This document shows, piece after piece, positions 11,120-22,880 of a stretch of DNA of 64,000 nucleotides (position 1 is its first letter; every line of letters begins with the position of its first letter). The DNA is from Vitellaria paradoxa (taxonomy: Eukaryota; Streptophyta; Magnoliopsida; Ericales; Sapotaceae), in contig CM034237.1 of NCBI GenBank assembly GCA_019916065.1, positions 19,489,752-19,553,751 on the forward strand, in the 5' to 3' direction. A program made the position numbers and the translations under genes. Under the pieces are notes generated by a model. It saw only the letters and a program-made list of their open reading frames with translations. It ran no database searches and was not told the DNA's origin.

Positions 11120-14100
11120 GAACAACCCTTCATCAATCATACAAGTCAATAGTATCTACTTTAACGGTCTCTCTAACCCAGTTGGCATCATCATCACGTT
11201 GAACTATTATATTTTCGTTGAGAGCTTGTTGGGCAAATGCATCAATATCTGGCTTGTCACATTCAATTTGATACACCCCCTCCTTGACATTTTAACTGCA
11301 ACTTGCCAGATAGGATCCATTGGATCTCTAACATAGTAAACTTACTCAGCTTGCGAGGCCAATATGTATGGTTTATTATTTATTCGCTCATCTCGATATA
11401 ACAAATTCTTAAAATTTACCAATGTAAATTGGTACTTATCCACTTTAGTCCCACGGATTGGATCAACCTAGTCAGACTTGAATAACAAAAATTTTAACTC
11501 GTGGTTGTATATAATTTCAACAATATCTTTCAATTGGCCATAGTAATAACCCGCATCAACAGAAGGACAACCAAGACAGCTATTTTGTGTTGCTCATTTC
11601 TCATCTACTTCCCTGATATGAAATCGAAACCCGTTGACATCACAAGTTGTGTAACGACGTGCTGTTATAAACGGACCATCATCTAGTTGGGTCATTTCAT
11701 CGGTCAACATAACATCGCTTGTTTGTCGTAAATTGTACACCTACATAATTCATATAGTCATTAAATTAAGTTGCATGAATCTCATATGATATGAACAAAT
11801 TGAAGCACATATAACTATATCTATACATATGTAATTCTTGAACCAATCGTGAAATGTTTGAAAATGGGAGTGTCGAATTTGATTTTCTGTAGCATGAGGC
11901 ATGTCCCGTTTGAGCTCATCAATGTGTGTCCTGCAATGCAGAACAACACGTGTTAATGATGAGCATGAATATTTAGATTGAAAATGAAAAAGTTAAATAT
12001 ATGCATGTCGTTGACTTACTGGATCAATGCCACAACTGATAGCGTGTTGAACAATACGTAGCGATGAGCTTGAATCCACTCGATGTTATCTAGATCAAAC
12101 ATTGTGCCCTCTCCAATAGGACCGTCATTAATACATGATGGCCTATCTAGTTTGGTTTCAACATCATTAAGATATGCAGCGCAGAAATTGGGGCACTCAT
12201 TCATCAAATAACCCTTGGCTATCGATGCCTTTAGATGAGCTCTGTTACTCACATACTGTTTCAATGTATTCATGTACCTCTCAATCGGATACATCCACCT
12301 AAATTGGACAGGACCACCAAGCAAGGCTTCATCCGTTAAATGTATGGTCAAGTGGACCATTACATCAAAAAATGATGGTGGAAAAATATTCTCCAAATGA
12401 CACAATGTTAGTGCAATCCTATCCTACAGCCTTTTCAAATCATTTGTGCGATGAACCCTTGAACACTGTTGTCTAAAGAAATTACTCATCTCAATCAATG
12501 GCTCAACGATATTCTTAGGTAAACAATTTCGAATTGAAATAAGAATTAGTTATTGAATGAGAATGTGATTATTATGACTCTTCAAACCTTGTAAATTTTT
12601 TTCTTTCATGTTCACACGCTTCGACATATTAGAATAATAGCCGTCAGGCACCTTAACCCCCTTTAAAATGGAAAAGAATGCCTCTTTCTTGTCTCTACTC
12701 ATCATGTATTGTGCAGGAGGCATGTATGCCTTGTTAGATTCTCTCAACTGTAAGTGCAGCAGTTTTCTCAAGCCCATTTCCTGCAAATCACGGCGAGCAT
12801 TAGGACTCTCTTTCGACTTACCCTTGACACCGAGAATGGTCCATAATATATTATCACACGTATTTTTCTCAATATGCATAACATCTAAGTTGTGCCTCAA
12901 TATGTTGTCTTTCCAGTACAGTAACTCATAAAAAATACTTTTCTTCTTCCAGTTATGACTGCGCTTTTTGTTCGCACCAGGAATATAGGGTAGTAGGGGG
13001 GTCAACAGATCTTGGAAATCATATACTATGCATATTTGCTCCTGCTGAAGTTATGATAACAAATCAACCCCAGTCATTATCTGTAGTGCCGGACCATATT
13101 CCCGAGTGCCATCAAATGACACTTTCTACCTTCTGAACCTATGCAATGGGGGTAGAAAACAACTGTGACCCATGTATGCCCACTTTTTACTATGTTTTAG
13201 CCAGGTTGACTTTTTACTCTGATTGCAACAAGGACATGCAAATTCCTCCTTCCTGCTCCAACCTAACAAATTTGCATACGCAAGAAAGTCGTTGATTGTC
13301 CACAACAATGCAGCACGAAGTTTGAACATTTCATTTCCTTCAAAGTCAAAAGTCATCACACCTTTGGCCCATAATTCATTCAACTCATCAATCAAAGCTG
13401 CATATACATGTCAATTTTATCCCCGGGGCCTCTGGGTCCATCAATAAGAGTGGATAGGACTAGAAGAGGTTGTTTCATACATAACCAGAGAGGAAGATTA
13501 TATGGAACCAACACCACCAGCCACGTACTATGATTTGCCCCAGTCATGGACCTGAAAGGGTTAAAACCATCTGCAGCCAGGCCAAGCAGCACACTACAAC
13601 TATCTAAGGCGAAGTCAGGATGCTTTCTATCAAAATCTTTCCATGCCGGAGAGTCAGCTGGGTGCATTAACTTATCATTTTCCCTACTATTCTCTATATG
13701 CCATCTCATCAGTTTAGAAATTTTAGATGACGTGAAGAGTCTCTTCAACCTTACCTTAAGTAGAAAATATCGCACTTGTTTTACAGCAACAAGCTTCCCA
13801 CGATTCAAACTCGTCGAACTACTCTGACAATTCTGACCGACCCCATCGTCCTTCCATCTTGAAGCTTTACACACAATGCACATATCAAGGTGGGCATTCT
13901 CATTTCTAAATAACATACAATTGTTTGGGCATGCATCTAATGTCTCATATGTGAAACCTAAGTTTTCAGTTAACTTGCAAGTATGGTAATATGACTCAAC
14001 GAGCTTTGTATCGAATGGGAGCACTCTGTGCAAAAACTAGAGTAACATGTCGAAGGACGTGTCCGTCCACTGATTCAAAGCCTTCAAGTGTAACAACTCC

Positions 14101-14582
14101 ACAATGAATGATAACTTACTGAAAGTCGTACATCTAGGATACAATTCTGTTTGTGCATCATCAAGAATTTCAAAATACCTCACAGCTTCTTCATCTGCAC
14201 CTAAGGGAGGATTGCTCCCATCCGCCCCATTAGTCTCACAACTACTATCTTCGGGTGCTAACCCGCACGTGATATCATTTAGCATCGCAATCATCGGATC
14301 AACTGTCGTAACATCAACCTCCATCTCAAGGCTTTTCTCTCAGCGACAAGAAACATACTCTTCTCCATGGTTAATCCAATTCTTGTAATTTTTCAAAAAC
14401 CCATTCAGAATCAAATGCTCTTACACAATATCTCGTGTGTAGTAATAACGATTCGCACATTTTCTACAGGGACAACTGGCATACTCACTATCAAACCCAT
14501 TGGTGAAGGCAATGAACTGCTTAATCCCCTCCACATATTCCTTGGACGTCCTATTCGGCAAATCAATCCAACTCTTCTCCAT
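11120..14582 (-). pseudogene. TNP2-like CACTA transposase remnant
   Basis: The minus strand begins at 14582 with MEKSWIDLPNRTSKEYVEG and CPCRKCANRYYT, the transposase-associated N-terminal domain. Next comes EAVRYFEILDDAQTELYP, and then the TNP2/Transposase_21 core at 14033-12550: ACPNNCMLFRNENAHLDMC, HPADSPAWKDFDRKHPDFA, LGLAADGFNPFRSM, EFACPCCNQSKKSTWLKHSK and NLDVMHIEKNTCDNI. A DUF4218-like part lies at 12405-12016 (LENIFPPSFFDVMVHLTIHL, RWMYPIERYMNTLKQYV). A DUF4216-like part follows at about 11690-11130 (VDKYQFTLVNF, VYYVRDPMDP, WQVAVKM). In-frame stops and shifts near 14037, 13392 and 13010 and in the DUF4216 part break the frame. It would have cut and pasted the element in the nucleus. 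Confidence 0.9.
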
Positions 14583-16247
14583 ATTGCTAAGTATTTCTGT
14601 GAAAGTTTGATCTGAGTAAATCTATTAGCTTAAGAGATCGTGCATCATGCAATTTACCTAGCCCTAAACTGTAAACTTCTCACTGTAGGGTGGTTGGTCC
14701 TATCCCATTCGAGAATGCATGATCCATCTTATGTCCTCAACAACTCAAATGCTATCTCCTCTTGTTAGACAAAATTTCGACAGTATGCCTGCGTGGTCCA
14801 AGTACACGACATAGAAACGATATAATTCATATCTATGTATGCACCTAGAGAACAACAGGACATAAACCGAAACTTTATCTAACATCGAACTTGCATGAGT
14901 TGTTGGGGGATCACTGCATTCCCAAACTATCCAAACTAGACCATTCAAGAACCGTGTATGTCAATCTCCGCTTATGCATCACAAGAGCAACAAATATAGT
15001 CATAGAACTAATTCGTTGCATCGAGGATGACTAAACAGGTGCTATACACAATTCTCGAACGGGTCTAGGTTTCACTAATGTATGCAAATGAATAAAAGTT
15101 ATAATGAAAGGTTCACAAACAATGAAATCGTCAAATATAAAAGTATCATTAAGCTATTGTAAATTTGTTTGCTATCATTAACAAACCTAAAATTTAACCC
15201 TTGATACCTATAGCTTTCGAACTTTAATCATATCTTCTTAATTTCTAATTTGTTACTAAGTTTGTTGTCTATTATTGGTTTATGTAATATCTAATCAATT
15301 GGATTTAGATTTGAATTTCGATTACATTGGGCCTAAGCATTTATTGCATTAGACTGGACCCAAATAATAAATATTAGATTAATGATTAGGACCAAATAAG
15401 AATTAGTTTCAATTATTATTTTCAAAGAGTTTTCTTTAAGTAATTTAATAAAGGTTTATTAAAGATAATCTTAATTCTCTCATTTTTCTTATCTTTTGGA
15501 TTGGATTTGGATTTGAATTGGATTCAGCCTAAGCATATATTAGATTGGATTGGACCGAATCAATAAATATTGAATTGTGCTAGGCCCAACTAAGAATTAT
15601 TTTTAATTGTTATTTTGGACGAGTTTTCTTAATTTAATTTAATAATTAATTTAATGATTTGTTAAATGACAGACAAAATAATTAATTAATTTTAGGATAT
15701 GTAGCACCAACTCGAAAACGATAGACAAAATAATTCACTTTTTTAAGAAAATAATTTGTTACTTAACATTGTTTTGAATATAGAAATAATTTAATTTTAA
15801 TTTATAAAAAGTTGGCTGCAAGGAGAACATTATTTTTGCCTTTAATAAACCAAATGCTTAAATTAAAAATATTTAAAACAAATAATGAATAAAACAATAC
15901 ATTGACATGTAAATTTGCAGCATATTGAAAATGATAGCATCTATTTGATTATAACAGGAATGAAGACACAGGAATGAAGACCGACCAGGGGAAATTTCCA
16001 AAAGCCAAATGCCTATGCTAAATCTAGAGTATTGCTTCAATTTCAAACACATGACAGTTAGCTAATTGTTGTAAGTTATAGTAGTTATCTAGCTATATGT
16101 CCCATGAAAGCATAATATGGACCAAGTAGTGCTTAAAGTGACTAATAGAATTTATGTTGTGTGTACTTCCCAATGGTTAAATTCCATAGCTAGTAATAAA
16201 GAGAACCAAACTCTCAAGCATAAGATGTGAAGGTTTTGAAATGCTAA
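14583..16247. other. CACTA interior upstream of the transposase; diverged direct duplication
   Basis: Presumed 5' leader and promoter side of the TNP2 gene. Two diverged direct copies of about 200 bp lie at 15285-15480 and 15500-15690. Both contain GGATTTGGATTTGAATT-type and GGCCTAAGCATTTATT-type segments, followed by AAGAATTA and GAGTTTTCTT. I see no coding sequence. Confidence 0.5.
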
Positions 16248-17457
16248 GACCACATTTGGTAACGTTTCCATTTTCTGTTTTTATGTTGATGTTTTAAAAT
16301 TTTGTAAACTCGTAACAGAAACATGTTTATGTTTTTTTTGTTTCCAAAAAAATGAAAGCATAGACAGAAAAAAGATATTTTCACTCTGGTTTCTTTTTTA
16401 TTGTTAATATTTTGTTAATTTTAAAACTTTATCTATTTCTGTTACATTACATAAAAATAAATTATTTTATTCAAATATTTTATTAAAATAAGTTATTTTA
16501 ATAAATAATATAATTAAATTCAGTAAATTAAATTAATTATATAAATTGATATAAATTATTTCTAATAAATAAAAAACTAAATTAATTAATTTAATTTAAT
16601 TTAATAATTAATTATTGCTAAATTATCTAAAATAAATATCATAATTACTTAATTTAATTTAATAATTCAATTAATTTATAGAAAATAATTAACAATAAAT
16701 AATTAAATTATATTAATTTTTAAATTAATTTAATATAATAATAATTATTAAATTAATTTAAATAAATATCATAATTAATTTAATTTAATAAATTATTTTA
16801 ATTAAATATCATAATCAATTTAATTTATGATTTAATTTAATAATTATTATTATTAAATTATTTTAATTAAATTATTGTAAATTATTAAATTTAATTTAAT
16901 AATTTAGTTTAACTTAATAAGTATTATTAAATTATTTTAAATAAATATCATAATTAATTCAATTAATGATTTAATTAATTTAATTTATATAAAATATAAT
17001 TTATTAAATTATTTTAATAAATAATTAAATGAATTTAATTAATTTAAAAACAAATAATTTAATTTAATAATTAATCTAATTTAATTATTTATTTAATATG
17101 AAATATATTTTATTAAATTATTTTTAATAAATAATACAATTTGATATAATGTAATATATTTTATATTTATTGAATTAAATGATTTTAATAAATAATTTAC
17201 TGTATTAATTTATTTAATTATATTAATTAAATTAAATTAATATAAAATATATTTTATTAAGTTCTATTAATTTTTTAAAACTAATAAAATTAAATTTTTT
17301 GTAAAATGAAAAATTAATAATTTTAAATAAACTTGCATTTCCAAACGCAATTTAAGTTTTCATTTTAGAAAAAATAAACGACAACAAAAAATAAAAAACA
17401 TAAAACGACAACTGAAAAATAATAATAAAAAAACGACAGCTGTTGTTAAACAGGCCC
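16248..17457. mobile_element. Nested non-autonomous Harbinger-like element with A/T-only core
   Basis: It is bounded by the 3-bp duplication TAA (16245-16247 and 17458-17460), typical of PIF/Harbinger. The ends are GACCACATTTGGTAAC and, on the reverse strand, GGGCCTGTTTAACAAC; they agree mainly by transitions. The central 900 bp (about 16430-17330) is almost pure A/T, made of TTAAT/ATTAAA-type units, with no coding capacity. It was inserted into the CACTA element after that element was in place. Confidence 0.6.
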
Positions 17458-17460
17458 TAA

Positions 17461-18508
17461 ATGTAAGGATATCATTCCATCTTTTATTTAAAAAGTAGAA
17501 TCATACATGGTGTTAATTACTTTAAAAACAAAATTAAGGGAATAGTACGCCATATATTATTTTATCGCTTTCTTATTCAAATTAAGGAAAACTTTAATTA
17601 CCAAAAAAAATTAAGAAAAATTAGGAGTAAATTTCTTTTTATTTATGTTGGTTCATTAGGGGCTAGGGAAGGAGTCAGTACGTATGTTTAGTCAAAGATG
17701 GGAAAATTGCTTGCTATCTTGAAAGAAATTGAGAATGTTTTTATAATAAAATTATTAAGAATAATTACAGTAATATAATATAATTTGGAATAATAATTTA
17801 AAAAATTACAATTATTTTAATTGTCATCCCTAATCATTATATTCCATATTCAAGGATATATTTTTATTTTATTAGTTTCCTAAGTCCTTAATACATCCAA
17901 TCCATTTTCATGTCAGTAGCAACAGAGAACATTTGGTTGCCTTTTGAGAGGGAATTTAAGAAAATTTACAAACAGATATTGTTTTAGTATCTGCAGAAAA
18001 TTAGAATTCATTCTAAAAAACAAATCTCAATCTAAAAAACAGATATTGTTCTAAAAATTACCAAACAGATATTGTTCTAATAATTCTTAATCAAAAAACA
18101 ATTCATTCTAAAAATTAGCAATAAAAAATAGAAAATTAGAATTCATAAAAAACAAAATCAAAATCCCAAAAATCCCAACAAATCATACATTGGTAAAAAT
18201 CATAAATTTATAGACAATATCTTCAAATCATAAATTTATAGACAATGTCCCAAATCATAAATTCACCGGAACCAAAACTGTAATCACAACCCCAAAATAC
18301 GAATCCTAACAAATATATGTCATCAAGAAAATTTATCAATCAGAAAAATCTGGAAAAAAAAATTAGAAAACACCTACTTGACAATATCTCCAAATCAATA
18401 AGGTTTCACCTTGGGTGTTTGGACAAACCCCTGCAAAAAAGCCAGAAATAAAGTAAAAAACAGTGTGAGAGAGAGAGGAAAGGACCGACAGAGAGAGAGA
18501 GGGACGGT

Positions 18509-18548
<40 letters not shown>

Positions 18549-18839
18549 CGCAGCAAAAAAAAAAAAAGAAAAGGAAGAAGAAGACCCGATAAAGGGAGGG
18601 AGAGGGGGGAGAGAGAGTTACAGTTAGAGAGAGAAGAACTATTAGAGAGAGAGAGTTACCTGTATAGAGGAAATGACAGGCTTGGGCTTCGGCAACAGCA
18701 GTGGGTGGCAGGCGGTGATTTTGGTAGAAGAAGATTTGGCGCCGGCAGGAGCTGGGCGCGGGAGAGGAAAACACAACAGTGCACGGAAGGAGCAGCAGAA
18801 AAAGTGAAGAAGAAGTGGGTTTCTGGGGCAATTAAAAGG
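17461..18839. other. CACTA interior, right part: AT-rich, then a GA microsatellite zone
   Basis: 17461-18400 is AT-rich sequence with loosely repeated ACAGATATTGTT and AAATCATAAATTTATAGACA pieces and no gene. 18455-18660 is dominated by GA repeats, including an uninterrupted run at about 18511-18546. Long frames on both strands here are products of the low complexity. Confidence 0.6.
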
Positions 18840-19118
18840 GGCATTTGCGACCGCCACTGGCGGTCGCTATTGTTCACCTTTTGCGACTGCCACCGGTGGT
18901 CACCTGCCTCTGCTCGCCGTGGAAAGTCCATCGCCACTAGGCGGTCGCTATTGCTCACCTTTTGCGAACGTCACCAGTGGTCGCCCGCCTCTACTCGCCG
19001 CAAAAAGTCCATCGCCACTGTGACTGCCTATGGCGGTCGCTATTGCTCACCATTTGCAACCGCCACCAACGGTTGCCCGCCTCTGCTCGCCGCGAAAAAT
19101 CCATCCTCTCCAGTAGTG
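18840..19118. repeat. CACTA right subterminal repeats with perfect inverted motif
   Basis: Three degenerate tandem units of roughly 80-100 bp carry the GCGACCGCC / GGCGGTCGC pair, then GCCTCTGCTCGCCG and AAAGTCCATCGCC. At 18847-18867 the arms GCGACCGCCA and TGGCGGTCGC face each other around a single C, a perfect palindrome. The end CCAGTAGTG closes the element. Confidence 0.85.
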
Positions 19119-19204
19119 CTTTTAACAAAAATTTAACTTTTGATAATAAATTTTTTAATTATTAAATATGTATTTTCTTGTAGCGAATTTATGTCCATCA
19201 TCAA

Positions 19205-21043
19205 TAAAACTCACTTTGGTCAAATAAGGTATCGGGGCGAATAGCTTATACCAAACTACAAATGGCAGCCACTGACATGGGAACCAAATAAAATATCAAA
19301 TTGAAAAATAATCAAAGTCCTAATATGTACCAAGTTGTATTATTTTTTCAATTATCTCATCTGAAAATTTTCGAATCACTCAAATCAATCAACCAATCAC
19401 AAAAATAACGAACACAAGATTGGTAATGAAGAAACCATTTACCAACTAGTAAAGGTAAAACTCCGGGTTCAATTTCAGAGACCACCCAAACTTCCACTAT
19501 ATAATTAAGTTACAAGTACCCACTTGAAATCTCTATGACTCCTCGCACGACTTCTTTCAAGCACTTGCTTGAGTCTTCGACACACCTAGAACAAGTAAAA
19601 ATAAACTTTTAACTCCTTAGAAAGTGAACAGACTCAGCTAAGAATAATGGAAATAAGAGAAAGAGCTATAAGCTCACAAGAAAAAAATTCTCTCTCTCAC
19701 AAGACTCTATAATATGCCCCTTTAGTTGCCTTTTGTACATTAAGCTTCGGTGCATATATGTAGACTTACACATCCTATTCTAATTAGAACTCAAATATAT
19801 AAGTAAATTTCTTAAACGGAAACAAAATCTTCTATAACTCAAACCATCAGTTTCCCAGCGCACTCCCCATGGGGTCTACTGCCAAAAGGTTAAACTTGCG
19901 TGCATCTTGCGAGCTCCCAGCGCCATGTGGTGCAATTGTGCACTCCTTGCATGTTACTTGCGAGGTACACTGAATTTTTCTGCATGTTTCCTAATCTGTG
20001 CAGTCTTCTTCTTTACTCCTAATTGGACTTAGATTTGCAATATTGCAGTTATGTTCTTTTGAAAACTTGCCCATTTTGAAAAATCTTCAATTTAGAAAAT
20101 ATTTAAATCTTCTTTTCTCTTCAATTTACAAAATATTCAAATTTGTCACATTTAATTTAAGATTTTGTATGAATTTATCACTAAAAAACCTTACATCATC
20201 CAAACAATGCATAGTTAGTTTCAAAGACGCACATGTCTAAAAAGTCACCAAAGGCACACCAAAAAGACTAAAGGTTAATATATGTTTTCTATATATGTAT
20301 ATGCATGCAAAACAAACTAGATGATTAATACTCGCAATTCTATTAGACGGCTCATTCAACAAATCTTTCCTTCCACACGGAGCTCATCCGCACGTCCTCT
20401 AATTACCTAAATGTTAGTAACTTGTAACAGTTTATTAGGGTCTTTCCCAGAAAGTATAAAACAAATTATAATTTTAAATTTAAAAATTCACCAAAAAAGT
20501 TTAAACTTAAAAGAGCCCTAATTAAATTAAACTAATTTAATATTATTTTTGTTGAATAATGTTATTTATTTAGTTAGTTATTTGATTTTTACTTTTATAT
20601 TTTCTATTATTCTTACTCAGTAAAATCAAGTTATTATCTTTTTCTAAAAGAGGCACTTGAGGAAAGAAGATAACGATTGCTATTATACTAATAACAGATC
20701 TGAATCACAATTTTTACTTTGCATTTTAGGAATGTGAATACCTTCACTTGTACATTAATCATTTGTTTTTTATAAAATAATTATTTGGAAAAAATAAAAA
20801 AGATTTTCAAAATTACTTTTTTGTGATGAAATAAAAAATAAATAAAAAATTAAATTACCAAGGAATACCTTTTTTTAGATCATTTGTTAATCATTCATTA
20901 AGTGATAAATCACTAAAAGTGATGAAAATACGCAATTTAAATAATAAAAAGTTTAATATTTAAAAATTATCTAATCTAGCAAAATAAGAACAAATACTGT
21001 ATTTGAAATTTCATATTTTCATTTTCTTGCTTTCCTTTATCTC

Positions 21044-21081
<38 letters not shown>

Positions 21082-21170
21082 TTTGTAACATTTTTACCCC
21101 TCTTTGAATCTGTTATTCAGACACACCCTAGGCTTCAATTGTATCGCCATTTTCAAATAGTATAATTTTC
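19205..21170. repeat. Unclassified dispersed repeat, copy 1 (with an insertion)
   Basis: It is collinear with 62425-63450. Shared pieces include AGCTTATACCAAACTACAAA, ATATGTACCAAGTTGTA, CATGTCTAAAAAGTCACC, AAATCTTTCCTTC and TTATTCAGACACAC. Relative to the second copy it has an extra 839 bp, explained by the solo LTR at 19362-20195 plus its duplication. A (TTA)n run lies at about 21045-21080. No coding sequence and no terminal repeats that I can see, so the class is unknown. Confidence 0.75.
19362..20195. mobile_element. Solo LTR (834 bp) with target duplication TCATC
   Basis: It begins TG and ends CA and is flanked by TCATC at 19357-19361 and 20196-20200. The second copy of the surrounding repeat reads straight across, with a single TCATC at the matching place (near 62565), so the empty site is present in this same window. 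No internal element sequence, primer site or protein is left. The retrotransposon family and strand cannot be told. Confidence 0.8.
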
Positions 21171-21427
21171 TAACTGCCAGCAATTCGAAATGAAATTTTG
21201 CCCTCAAAAATCAATTAACCAAACAAACACAAATAAAACAATCTTAAAATATAGAAAGAAATTGAACGCACAAAATATTGGAAAAACTTTTTATGATTAA
21301 GGGAAAAAAAATAAGTCACGGAGACTAAAAGATCAACTACTTTGTGCAACTTGGTTACAATGAGGATTATATTATGTGTATACACAGATTACTCATTCTA
21401 CTTTTGATTTAACAATTATAATGAATG
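21171..21427. other. Unassigned AT-rich sequence
   Basis: The short stretch between the dispersed repeat and the solo LTR. The text around 21270-21370 (GCACAAAATATTGGAAAAAC and following) has the flavour of a copia LTR, but neither ends nor a protein support that. Confidence 0.25.
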
Positions 21428-21432
21428 TCTTC

Positions 21433-22875
21433 TGACTATCTCTAATACGTTTAGAAAAAAACCCCTGAGTATAAGAGTGTGCAATGTACTTTTATTCGGT
21501 GAGACCGAGGTTGAATTCTCAAGAAACCTAACATGATAGTTTCTAGGTTTTAAGAGGTGTAAGTCACTTACTACTCAATTCAAAGTGAAAAAATTTTCAA
21601 GTGTTTGAGTGGATGAGTCTTCTAAAAATCTCTAATAAATTTAATTGCTCAAAAAAAATTAATTAAAGGAAATTAAACCAAATTATTAAACACCTAAAAA
21701 TAGCAAGTAATTTAATGATAAAGTTACAAACAACTCAACTAAAATAGCAAATAAATTCAAAGTAATACAGAAATCAATTAAATAAATTCTTGATTCAACT
21801 TTTAATTCCAAGTAGAATCATTTTTCACAATTCGATGTGCAACTAGCCATAATTTAAATTTCACGTGATGGAAAGATAAATCATAAAATCTTTTTGTGAA
21901 AGTTCCTTAAATTTTAAAACACACTTTTATATTCACAACTAGGATTATAAAACCCAATGATCTTCTTTTATATTATTTTTGGTTTGAACCTAATTTATTT
22001 ATTTCAAAACTATAAAAAGAAATTATTTTTATCCAAAAATCTTTATTAGTGATTACAGAGAATGTAATCAAAGGTTTTTGTTTTCGAAATTCTTTTGATA
22101 ATAAATAAAATCAAATTTGGTAAGAAAAGGTAAACTTATACATTGATGCTTTCTCTTCGCATGCATAACTCTGCATGCATCATATTGATCATAATATTTC
22201 ACCCTTCTTTAATTGGTTGAACCAAGAGTAAAGATTTAGCCTCACATTGACATAATGTAAACAAAATACATAAAAACAACAATCAGACAAAAAATAAATA
22301 TCACTAAAAACAATAATTAGATAAAAAATAAATATCACTAAAACATAATGGAAATGAAAAACCGTGCTTCGAATCAAGATTAAAACCAAATCTACGAACA
22401 ATAAAAATGGAAAGCACTCTGAAAGCTAAACTAATATTTGTGAAAAGCATTCTAGAATTTTGAAATATTCTCTTGAAAAGCATGCGCACTACGGCTGAAA
22501 ACAATGTTTTTATATAGATGACTCAAAATCTAAATTTAAAAATTTTCGTACAGAATAGTCGCTGGTGTCCGAACTGCTCAACTAGAGTGTCCGGACATTA
22601 GAGAAGGTCAGGCCCAGCTTTTAATCTTTATCTTTTTCTGCCCTTTGTCTCTTTGTTGCTATTCAGATTGAACATCGGAGTGTCCAGATAGCAGTAGCTT
22701 TTTTCTCATTATCTTTACTATTGCTTATTTCAATAATTTCCGTTTTTTCTCTACATTTTGGAAAAAGAACATAATAAACATTAAAAGTAACTAACATCTT
22801 TACAATTATTAAATAAAATTTATGAATTTATGATCTAATTTTGATATTTGTAATTATACTTTTTAAGTGTAATCA
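21433..22875 (-). mobile_element. Athila-type solo LTR (1443 bp), antisense, duplication TCTTC
   Basis: The reverse complement starts TGATTACACTTAAAAAGT and ends in GATAGTCA, as the Athila-type LTRs at 54547 and 60606 do in related form. The exact 5-bp duplication TCTTC lies at 21428-21432 and 22876-22880. The usual LTR segments appear in order, including two GTCCGGACA-type motifs (near 22565-22600) and the GTGTGCAATG / CTCAGGGG 3' portion. No internal sequence remains, so it arose by LTR-LTR recombination. Confidence 0.9.
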
Positions 22876-22880
22876 TCTTC

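Larger units (their letters stand above)
6479..19118 (-). mobile_element. CACTA (En/Spm-type) DNA transposon, 12.6 kb
   Basis: The left end is CACTAGTAGAAAA and the right end, on the reverse strand, is CACTACTGGAGAGG, so both termini carry CACTA followed by G/C-TAG/TGG-A. The 3-bp target duplication CTT is exact (6476-6478 and 19119-19121). Both subterminal zones are dense in the GCGACCGC motif in both orientations, as expected for transposase-binding arrays. The interior holds minus-strand TNP2-like and TNPA-like remnants, a tandem array and a nested Harbinger-like element. Coding regions contain stops, so it is probably non-autonomous now. A truncated relative lies at 42415-48090. Confidence 0.93.

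Noticed and set aside
18411..19136. 241-codon plus-strand reading frame with Arg/Glu-rich sequence
   Set aside because: It runs through a GA microsatellite and the CACTA subterminal repeats; the protein is a translation of simple repeats and both strands are open for the same reason.
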